This document shows positions 55,037 through 64,000 of a DNA stretch of 64,000 nt, one piece after another. Under the pieces are notes generated by a model. That model searched no databases and was not told the origin of the DNA. It saw only the letters and a list, made by a program, of their open reading frames with translations. Made by a program: the position numbers and the translations under genes. This DNA is from Castanea sativa (taxonomy: Eukaryota > Streptophyta > Magnoliopsida > Fagales > Fagaceae). How positions within the stretch are numbered: the first letter of the stretch is position 1; each line of letters opens with the position of its first letter. Where the stretch lies: positions 63,627,257 to 63,691,256 of the forward strand of contig NC_134023.1 of assembly GCF_040712315.1 (NCBI RefSeq), read 5' to 3'.

Positions 55037-57078
55037 TAGGGTTACTTTCATTTTCATTTTATTTATTCTAAATTTCAATTTTTCTTAATTCCAAATGCGT
55101 ACTCTAATAATTGTAGGGGCACTTTCATTTTCGTTTATTTACTTTAAATATCAATTTGTGTCAAAAGGAAAATGAAAAAAGGCTGCATTTTGCTACTTTA
55201 TTATCCACTTTCACATAGAAGATATAGGCTGCTCTTCCTCTAGCAAACACTTGTTATTCATGATTCTTGAAAGAAAGAACTAGATACTTTCTTTGATGGA
55301 GAATTGTATTTTGTGCATCTTGTAATCCCTAAAAAAACACTCTCATGTACACTAACATGTAATCAATTATCAATGCCATGTAAAATTAAACTTACCACTG
55401 CTAGCTTCTAATAAAAGATAAATTGAGGTTCTGTTGTCAAGTCTTTGTTTCTGAATTTTCTAAGCCTTTGCCTCTATTAGTAACAGAAGCCAGCCCTTTT
55501 GCTTGATAAAAGATAGTTAGATCTAGAAATTTTATTTATTGCAAGATTGAATCTAGGAAGTGGAGGCTCTAGGCCATGACTAGGTGCAACACTACTACCA
55601 CCATACTATCTCTAAGCTTTGTATTTAGGCTGAGCTTGCCTACTGGGGATCTCAAAGACTCAAACTGCAATAGTGAAATAGCATTCTTAAAATTTCAACC
55701 GATTTGGTGATATAGAACGAAATGAAACAATTTATGTACATACCTCTAGGATTCCTTTAATGATTGTTTCATATTGTTATGGATTTTATCTCTTTAATTG
55801 ACCTCATCCAAATAATGGAGAAGGTTTTCATAAATGAGAAAATTTTAAATTTCTCAACCTTTCTTGCCATCAATCTTATGTCTGCATAGCATATTTTAGC
55901 ACATTATTTTTTCAATGTGGTAAACAAACTCATCAAAAGTTAATTTTTTTTTAACCATCTAATTTTCAAAACCACTTAGGAGTCTCATTAATGCATTTTC
56001 AGTTACCTTCAAGTTGGTAAAGCAATAAATGAAGTTTGAAATAACTATTCAATTAACTCTAATGTTTGAGGGTGTGTTAGTGAACATGCACATGTAATGA
56101 TGTAAATAAAACTATTTGTCTAAATCTACAAGAAATAAACTAAAAGCTTTTTCCTTCTAAAGTGTTTGAGCTCTGTTGTAGCAACTCAATTCCAATTCAT
56201 TTTCTCCACTATCATCAACCTATTCCACTTAAATCCCAACAGGTATCACTACTTCTGTAAGAACAAACTCGAATAATGTAGGCATGGAATATAAGCTGGG
56301 GTGTGATCATATAAAGAACACTGTGAGAATAGCACGCTTACAAATGTAGATAAGAGACTACACCTATCAGCTGCAGTAACAATGATATTATAGCAGTAAA
56401 AATGATTGGGCATGTTGTCAGAAAAACAATGCCAAATCCCAATTTTCTGTGACCTATGTTACCAATGTGTTAGAGATTAGCGGAAAAGAGAACCATTTTA
56501 CGTGGTTCCGCTAATAATAAGCCTACATCCACGGACAATACCAACTAAATTCCATTATTAACAATAAAAATTACAACTTTACAAGCACTCAGCCAACTCC
56601 TATAAAGCATTCTCAAACCCACAAAAACTCAAATCAACCTATTCCCAAAAAAAAAAAAAAAAAAAAAAAAACACCTTATATGATATCAAACACAACTCAA
56701 GTTCTGAATTTCCACTATTTTTTTGTTTTATTTTTTTATTTATTTTTGGTTGTAATGAAAATCTCAAATCACAAACCAAAGACCTCGTTACATACAATGA
56801 CACTCTCACACTTCACAAATAAACACCCTCAAGTCACATAACAAAATACTCAACAAGAACATATAGGAGGTGAACGTCAATAACTGCAGCAGAACCCAAG
56901 TAGAAACTCAAGCAATTACTGGTGGCGCAACAAGTCTTCAAATTTGCCTAGATTATGCAATGATTATTAGTAAGTTCAATAATTGTTTCACAACGTGTAT
57001 AGTAAATTGAATTGATATGTAGCAGGTCAAATTATCATTAATCTATGTGTAGAAAAGTTACCTTGCTAAAAAGCCTGT

Positions 57079-60000
57079 TCATGAGGTTAATTCCTCATCA
57101 ATTTCAATGCAAGAGATATGAGCTATCTTGGACCAATGTTTTCCTTTCTTATTTCGGAGTTTGGATTTCAGCAAAGAGCACTCCTTGATGGAAAGAAAAG
57201 ATAATGAGGATGGAGGACCATCTTTTGGCAAGGACTGGAGTTGGTCGCAGCAGCTAATATCCAGTCTTTTAAGTGCGGAAAGGTGATGAAGCCCCATGCT
57301 GTCTAGATATTTGAGATCCATAAATCCACTGATTTGAAGAGAATTGAGATTTCTGGGCAGCAACTTCTCCTTTGGAAATGACTCCATGTTTTCACATTTA
57401 CCTTCAATCTCCAAATGACTAAGACAATCAAGCCCATGCAGCTCCCATTCTTTCCCGAGCATGAGTTTGTTGCAAAAAGTGACACAGAATGAACTTAGGT
57501 TGGAAGGCCAACTGCCATCTGGATGTGATTCTAGTTCTGGACATATATTTAAAAACATGGACTGAAGATTTTTGAGGGTCTGCAACTGATCAGGTAGGTT
57601 CTTGAGATTCTTGCAATTGGATAACCAAATCGATGTCAGGTTGGGGGTAGGCAATACTCCTTTTGGAAAATATACCAGGCTAGGACAATCCCTGATCTCC
57701 AAGGCCTCAAGAGATGTGAGATGTTCTTGAATTCCCTCTGGCTTTGAAAGTGATTCCAGATTTACACAATCCCACATAGAAAGACATCTGAGCTTCAGGA
57801 ACAAGTACAATGACAGGGATGTCAAGGAATCACAGCTATTCCCTATGCACAAATTTTCAAGAAATGCATACTGGTCTCTCTTCTCTGCAGGTTTGATAAA
57901 TTCTAATTTCTTGCAGTTACGGATATAAAGGGTTTTCAAGTCAGTGGGTGGATAGTCTTCAGGAAAGGACTTGAGAGAACGACAATTAATGATATAGAAA
58001 TGTTGGAGAGAATTGATGCTGCCCATCACTCCTTCAGGTATGAACTCCAGATCATCACATCCTTCAATTTTGAGGCTATGCAGTCGGCTGGGCAATTTAA
58101 TCAGTTCTGATACTTTTAAAACTCTCATGCTCTCAAACGAGGATGCTGTGGCACCTTGTACCATAACCAACAAGGATTCAGGAGCATCTTCCGATTTAAA
58201 GACAGTCATTTGCTCCATGAATGAGGCAACTTTACCTTCACTTATGAGCAGAGCCTTATCATGATATTCTAAAAGCCTTTTGTGTGATGATGCCTCTGTC
58301 ATAAGTGTAGTCACAAGCTCCTGACATTCAAAAATCTCAACTTTTACTATGGATGGAAGTTGCTTGGGTAAGTTCCCCTTCAGCTTGGGACATCTCCGTA
58401 TACAAAGCTCTCGCAGGCAAGGGAATTCTCCACCTTCAACTTCAGATTAAACCCATTCTTCCCACTCTGACATCTCCTCAAATGTTAGAGTCTCCAAAGA
58501 CTGAAATGGCTTATCCATTCCACAGAATTCAGGACTTCCCCTCGTTACAGCATCCATAGATTCTATAATGAGGACTTTAAGAGACGGCAGCTGCCAGAGT
58601 GGTGGCAAGTCTACGCAATTTATGCAATCACTAAGACGTAGGGACACCATGTTGGAGAATGAAGATTTTCCAAGCCAATGTGGCTTGTACCACAATAAAA
58701 TTTAATGCTGAGCTTCTTCAAATTTGTATGAGGCTCTAGCTGTTCAAGCACATCTCTAACATTTTTTGGAACATTGGAATCATCAACCCATTCTAACACT
58801 AGCTCATCTAGGTCTGTCTTCTCCACCAAGAGAGCCCTGGCTGCATCTTCTACTGAGACCACATTCTGCAACTTTAAAATGCTAAGTGTTCCATGAAGAT
58901 ACTGAAGACCCCCCAACTCTTCAACTGTTGAGCCACTTTCTTGGGCCACAAAAAAGTAAGATAGCGTTTGAAGATATTTTAGACTGCTCATTTTTTTGGG
59001 CATCTCATTTAAATCTGTTCCACTAATAATAAGATGACGCAGGTTTAAGAGTTTCCAAATGTTTTCAGGCAATTCAGTAAGAGAATGACAAAAGGACAAT
59101 ATCAATGTTTGTAAACTGTAGAGATCACATACTGATTCAGGTAACATCTGGATTGCAGTGTGAGAGAGATCTATGTACCGTAAATATTTGAAATTGCTGA
59201 TTGAATCAGTTAGCTCAGTGATGGGATAATGAGATAAAGAAAGCACTCGTAAGAATTGCAGTTTGGACAAACTACTCAGCAGTTTATTGCTACCTAAATG
59301 ATATGATCCATGATCTAATAGCAAAAAGGTCCTTAAGAGCTTGGCTGTATTAATGGCTCTAAGGATCACCGGGAAACTATATTTGACGCATAACAGCGAC
59401 AAATACCGGGTCCTTTCAGAGACAGAAGGACCAAGATCCTCCAATCTGCAAAAATATCTCCCAGACACTTCAACAGCAAAGTGACTCACAAGATCATGCG
59501 TCACAAAACGTGATTTATTGCCACTTGATATCTGAAAAAAAAGACCTAGATAATAATTCTTGAAAGTGCTCATCACCAACATCTTCCATTCTGGAGTTTC
59601 CTCTGGGGTCATGCAGAAGACCTTCTGCCATCCATAAGAGGACCAACTTATTTTTCTCAAATTCATAACTGGAGGGAAATATTGAACAGTATGCAAAACA
59701 TCGCTTTATACGTGCAGAAAGACGATCATAGCTCAGTTTTAATGTGCTGTAGCTCGGTGTTAATGTGTTGCTCATTGCAGTTTTAAAATCCTCCAAATTT
59801 TGCTTCAAATGATCTAGTACAGCATCCCACTCCTCAACTTGCAGCTTCAAGCGCAAGAGACACCCAACTGTTCTTAAAGCTAAAGGAGAGCCACAACACT
59901 TTTCCATAATTTGTCTGCCAATATCTTCTAGTTCTGGATATGAACTTGGGTTTGGCCTCCAAAATTAAAATTTACAAACAACGACCAACTATCTTCATCT

Positions 60001-60818
60001 GATAATGGCTTAATGTGATATACACAGAGAGGTTTAATTGATGATGCAGAGATTTCATTGCGTGTAGTTACAATAACATAGCTTCCATTTGCAGCTTTTA
60101 CAAAAGGAGGTTGTAAGGCTTTCCATCCTCCAAAAATAAAAGGGGACGCAATGTTTAGAACAAGTAGAAATCTCTTTCCCTCAAGTCTCTCGCACAAATT
60201 AGGTTCTAGCTGAGACATATCTTGTTGCTTGAGATCATAAGACTGTAAAGTGAATGACTCGAAAACTGCCTTCGTAATCATGAACGTGTCAGAAAGATCT
60301 GAAACGTAGGCCCAGGCCTTCAGGTCAAAATGTTCAGTTACTCTGTGATCCTTGTAAATGAGCCGAGCAAGAGTGGTCTTGCCCATACCGTCATTGGCCA
60401 GAAGCGAAATCACTGACAACTTTCTACCATTTGCATCATTTGAAAGCAAGAGACCGATAATTTCTTTTTTGTCAGACTCTCTACCGAATATTACTTTAGA
60501 GTTGTCGTCTCCAAAAGAAGCTGCAGGCATTCTCAGAGATTTTTCCATGTTGTGTTCTATTCTTTTTTTCAAACCAAGTTCATCTTTTCGCTTAGCAAGG
60601 GATTCTACCCTATCAAGTATCTCATCCAACCTGTGTTGGAAACCTTCAGTGTGGATCTCATCTATGAGATCCTCTTTATCATAGACAACATCTCGCAGCT
60701 CGTCAAGCCACTCTTTAACCACTTTGCTCCTGTACTGCTTCTCCTCAGCATCATCGACCACCAAAAGAAGAGACTGCAACTTATTCTTCAATATCTCTGG
60801 TGATCCATTGTTGACTTT
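57079..60818 (-). pseudogene. NLR pseudogene copy 2 (CC-NB-ARC-LRR), fused to copy 3
   Basis: The reading starts inside the coiled coil (GSPEILKNKLQSLLLVVDDAEEK); the first 40 or so residues usual for this family are absent. The P-loop is NDGMGKTTLA (Lys retained). Kinase-2 reads FLLVLNIASP where the family has FLLVLDDVW, so the catalytic aspartates are gone. Frames break near 59910, 59600, 58700 and 58445. Other landmarks: CFAYCSIFPSSYEFEKNKL, VTHDLV at the MHD position, a long LRR region (57079-58314) and a proper C-terminal tail, GKHWSKIAHISCIEID. It cannot yield a full protein. Confidence 0.9.
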
Positions 60819-63734
60819 CTGAATCATGGAAAATGAGCATTCTGCTGCTGCAACACTTTGAGCCACAGGCAATGTGCATTCTGCGACTGCGGCACCTTGA
60901 GTTATGGCCAATGAGGATTGTGTGGCCCCTAGAGTCATGTCAAATGAAGATTGAACTACACCTTGAGTCATAGGCAATGAGCATTCTGCAGCTGCATATT
61001 GACTCTTGGACAATGAGGATTCTGCAGAACCTGTTTCGTCACTTACAAATAGAATCTTATCATGATAATCTAGAAGCCTTTTTCTGTAATGATTCCTCTG
61101 CCATAGGTGTATTCACAAGCTCCTTAGATTCAGAAATCTCAACTTTTACTACAGATGGAAGTTGCTTGGGTAAGTTCCCCTTTAGCATGGGGCATCCCCG
61201 TATATAAAGTTCTTGCAGGCGAGGGAATTCTCTACCTTCAGCCTCAAATGAAACCCATTCCTCCCACTCCCACATTCCCTCAAATGTTAAGAGTCACCAA
61301 AGACTGAAATGGCTTATCCATTCCATAGAATTCAGGACCTAACCTCTTCACTGCAGTCATCCATTCAACAATGAGGACTCTAAGAGATGGCAGCTGCCCG
61401 ACTGGTGGCAAGAGTTAGCAATTCATGCAATTGCTAAGACGTAGGGACACCATGTGAGAGAATGAAAAATTCCCCAACCAATCTGGAAATTTTACATCAC
61501 AGTAGAAACTGATATTGAGCCTCTTCAAATTTGTATGAGGCTCCAGCTTTTCAAGTACGTCTCTATGTTTTTTCCTATCTTTGGTATCATCACCCCACTT
61601 CAACAGTAGCTCATCAAGGTATGTTTTTTCTTTCAAGCCAGCCTTAGCTGCATCTTCCGAAGGGACCATGTTTTGTAACTCCAAAAGTTGAAGTGTTCCA
61701 TGAAGATGCTGAAGCCCCCCCAACTCTTTAATTGTGGAGCTGCTTTTTCTGCCCACAACAAAGCAAGATAGTGTTTGAAGATCTTTTAGCGTGCTCAATT
61801 TTTTTGGCATCTCACTTAAGGCAGTTCCACTAATATCAAGATGACGCAAATTAAGAAGCCTCCACATTTCCTCTGGCAACATAGTAAGAAACTGACAATT
61901 TGACAGTATAATTGTTTGTAAATTGCGGAGAGCACAAACTGACTCAGGTAACTTCTTGATTGTAGTGTGAGAGAGATTTATGTAACGTAAATGTTCCAAT
62001 TTACAGCTTGAATTGGGCAACTCAGTGATATAAGAATGAGTTAAAGAAAGCACTCGTAAGAGGCGCACTTTGAACAAACGCACTAGTTCATTTTCTCTCA
62101 AGTGACAGTCTTTGTAATCTAGGGTCAAAAAGGTTGTTAAACAATTGGCGTAACTCTCAAATATCACTGAGTTATCATGTACACCTCCTACAAGTGACAA
62201 ATACCACGTCCTTTTGGAGATACTTAAATGATCATCCTTCCATCTTAAGCAAATTTCCTTCATCATTGAAACAGCCAGCTTATTTAAAAGATTGTGCATC
62301 ACATAACCTGATTTATTGCCACTTGATAGTTGAAAAAATTGTCTAGACACTAATTCATTAAAGTACCTGTCACCAACCTCTTCCATTGTTCGATTTCCTC
62401 CTTGCTGCTGAAGAAGACCTTCTGCCATCCATAAGAGGACTAACTTCTCTTTCTCAAATTCATAACCCTGAGGAAATATTGAACAATATGCAAAGCAAGC
62501 CTTTAGATGTGCAGGAAGATTATCATAGCTCAATTTTAAAATAAACTTTGTACGTGCAAGATTATCATAGCTCAATTTTAACAATAACTTTGTATTGTAA
62601 CACTCCAGGCGCTCCAGTACATCTTTCCACTCCTCAACTTGTGGCTTACAGCGCAAGAGAGCTGCAAGTGTTCTTACTTCTGGTAAGCCATTACACTGCC
62701 ACAAAATTTTTCTCCTAATAGCTTCTAGTTCTAAATATGAATCATCATTTTGGTATTTAAGAGCAAATTGTGCTAACATAGGCCAACCATTTTTTTCTGA
62801 TAATGGATTCATATTCACATAAGAATCATTAATGCTTTTTTGTGCTGCAAAGCCAAAACTGCCTGTGGTTACAATCAAACAAATCTGACTTGCGACATCT
62901 TCAAATTTTAAAATCAGATAGAAAGATGTCCCAGTTCTGATCAATCTTATTGTCCACGCACACATCATCTAGAATAATTAGAAATCTCCTCCCCCTAAGG
63001 TACTCCAATATATATTTCCAAAAGACAATCGTTCCACAGTAACAACAGGCCGTGAAGTTACTGACTCAATAATTGCTCGTTTCGCCCAGGACATGTCAAA
63101 GCCTTCCGAAAAGCAAAGCCAGGCCTTAAATTCAAAATGTTGACTTACTTCGTGATCGTGGTAAACCAGCCCAGCAAGTGTGGTCCTGCCTATCCCAGGC
63201 ATGCCCACAATCCAAGTTACAGACAACTGTTTACGACTTGCATTGTTATCTGACAACAAGTGATAAATTATTTTTCTTTTGTCAAACTCTCTACCGTATA
63301 CAACTTCAGATTCGTAGCCATAAAAAAAAAAAATCAAATGGAGGTAGTCTTCGAAAATCTAATGCTTCAATGAATTCTCCGGATTCACGGATGAACTCCA
63401 TCCTCTTAAGGACGATCTCCATCCTTTCCTTGAACTGCTCTATCATTCTTCTTTCGTGCTCTTTGGACTTATCTGCTCTACTTCCACCACCCCAACTGTC
63501 CAGCAAATTGCATATATCAACCATGAAATCCTGTGTAAAATAGACAGCTTCTTCAAGATCGTTGAGCCAATCTTGAACTTGTGTTTCCTTGTCCCGCTGC
63601 TCCTCAACATTATTGATCACCTTAGCAGCAAACTGCAGCAATATCTTCAACTCCTCCAGAAACCTATAATCGTGCAACAGAAAGAAGTCTTTGATTTCTT
63701 TAGAATCCACCATAAGTACAGCCATGTTGCACAA
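60819..63734 (-). pseudogene. NLR pseudogene copy 3 (CC-NB-ARC-LRR)
   Basis: The coiled coil begins MAVLMVDSKEIKDFF (63725) with VQDWLNDLEEAV. A 12-A run (63322-63333) marks a frameshift into the NB-ARC, whose P-loop is GMPGIGRTTLA: Walker A Lys is replaced by Arg. Kinase-2 (FLIILDDV, about 62960-62985) is legible only in another frame. Then come CNGLPEVRTL (GLPL altered), CFAYCSIFPQGYEFEKEKL, VMHNLLN (MHD to MHN) and LRRs to 61415, with stops and shifts at 61415, about 61285 and about 61070. Beyond 61060 the LRR frame runs through a minisatellite and straight into the coiled coil of copy 2. Confidence 0.9.
60826..61032 (-). repeat. Coding minisatellite at the NLR fusion joint
   Basis: About six units of 31-39 bp. 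On the minus strand they encode related blocks such as ECSLPMTQGVV, QSSFDMTLGA, QSSLAITQGA, ECTLPVAQSV and ECSFSMIQKV. The paralogue has one comparable block, MVQGATASSFESM, at the equivalent place in its LRR. Confidence 0.85.
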
Positions 63735-64000
63735 ATTCGAGAAAGAAAGGAAGCAGGAAGTGAAAGCAAAAGCGAAAGCAAATAGTTGAACAAATAAGAA
63801 GTGAGCTTGAGCTTTTGCACCCGATGCTTCTAAGATTCAGAAAAAGATCTGAAGTTGTTTCGTTGACTTTGGAGGTTTGGCAGTTTAGTGTTCCAAATCC
63901 AAGCTGTCACAAAGTAATTAAGTGAGCAATCATTTGTGGGTCCGTGACAGTATATAAAAAGCAGACATTAAAGTATTAAAGAAGATAACAATCCAGTGTA
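63735..64000 (-). promoter_or_regulatory. 5' flank of NLR copy 3
   Basis: Upstream of the coiled-coil start on the minus strand. A W-box-like AGTCAA (TTGACT on the plus strand) lies near 63863 and a TATATAAAA stretch near 63950. No transcription evidence; both motifs are short. Confidence 0.25.

Larger units (their letters stand above)
53561..57060. other. AT-rich intergenic spacer
   Basis: No gene recognised. It holds a SINE (54878), an inverted repeat (54632-54702), poly-T and poly-A runs (54611-54625 and 56646-56671) and, from about 56880, the 3' flank of the NLR copy 2 pseudogene. Confidence 0.6.

Noticed and set aside
60819..61013. Repetitive N-terminus (MSKSQYAAAECSLPMTQG) as a genuine new N-terminal domain of an NLR
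   Set aside because: The same frame continues upstream into LRR sequence of copy 3, so this is a fusion joint and not a true N-terminus.
1..64000. CRISPR array, bacterial operon, prophage or plasmid features
   Set aside because: The tandem arrays at 23968 and 48964 have no spacer structure and lie in retrotransposon 3' regions; everything else is plant nuclear DNA.

Overview
This is a stretch of plant nuclear DNA, most likely from a woody dicot (Fagales would fit, but that is a guess from the repeat flavour). The evidence is eukaryotic: a CC-NB-ARC-LRR disease-resistance (NLR) family, Ty3/Gypsy elements of the Tat type with two RNase H domains, a Ty1/Copia element with an initiator-Met tRNA primer site, SINEs, MITEs and long AT-rich spacers. 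No rRNA, tRNA, CRISPR or operon-like structure was seen.

Layout. 1-6650 holds the remains of two large LTR elements: a Copia-like 3' end with its LTR, and an Ogre/Tat-like LTR of about 3 kb. A long foldback element (6650-7217) and a solo Gypsy LTR with a perfect target duplication (8772-9307) follow. The one intact protein gene is an intronless CNL-type NLR on the minus strand (10292-13549). The spacer beyond it carries nested foldback elements and a Mutator-like MITE with a 9-bp target duplication (16038-16316). From 16826 to 34493 there is a compound duplication of non-coding DNA in the order A1-B1-A2-B2, where A and B are themselves diverged copies. A 9.3-kb Tat element sits exactly between A1 and B1, and the A2/B2 copy preserves the empty target site. 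A piece of a Pumilio-type RNA-binding protein gene lies between B1 and A2.

35313-40590 is a Copia element whose LTRs differ at 6 of 288 positions; its integrase and frames are damaged. 42951-53282 is a second Tat element (LTRs about 95% identical, target duplication GATGT) inserted inside an NLR LRR pseudogene, whose two halves flank it. 57079-63734 holds two more broken NLR genes in tandem, joined head to tail: the upstream copy lacks its 3' end and the downstream copy lacks the start of its coiled coil, so they form a CC-NB-LRR / CC-NB-LRR fusion with a coding minisatellite at the joint.

How it fits together. The window is an NLR cluster, all minus strand, being eroded: one member intact apart from a frame-shifted C-terminal tail, at least three decayed, with retroelements and MITEs filling the gaps. 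LTR divergence gives a relative order of insertion: Copia youngest, Gypsy-2 intermediate, Gypsy-1 oldest. Both Tat elements carry antisense spliced ORFs and tandem repeats between integrase and the 3' LTR. The most unusual points are the NLR fusion, the A-B-A-B duplication with its empty site, and nonsense codons at the same two sites in both Tat elements.
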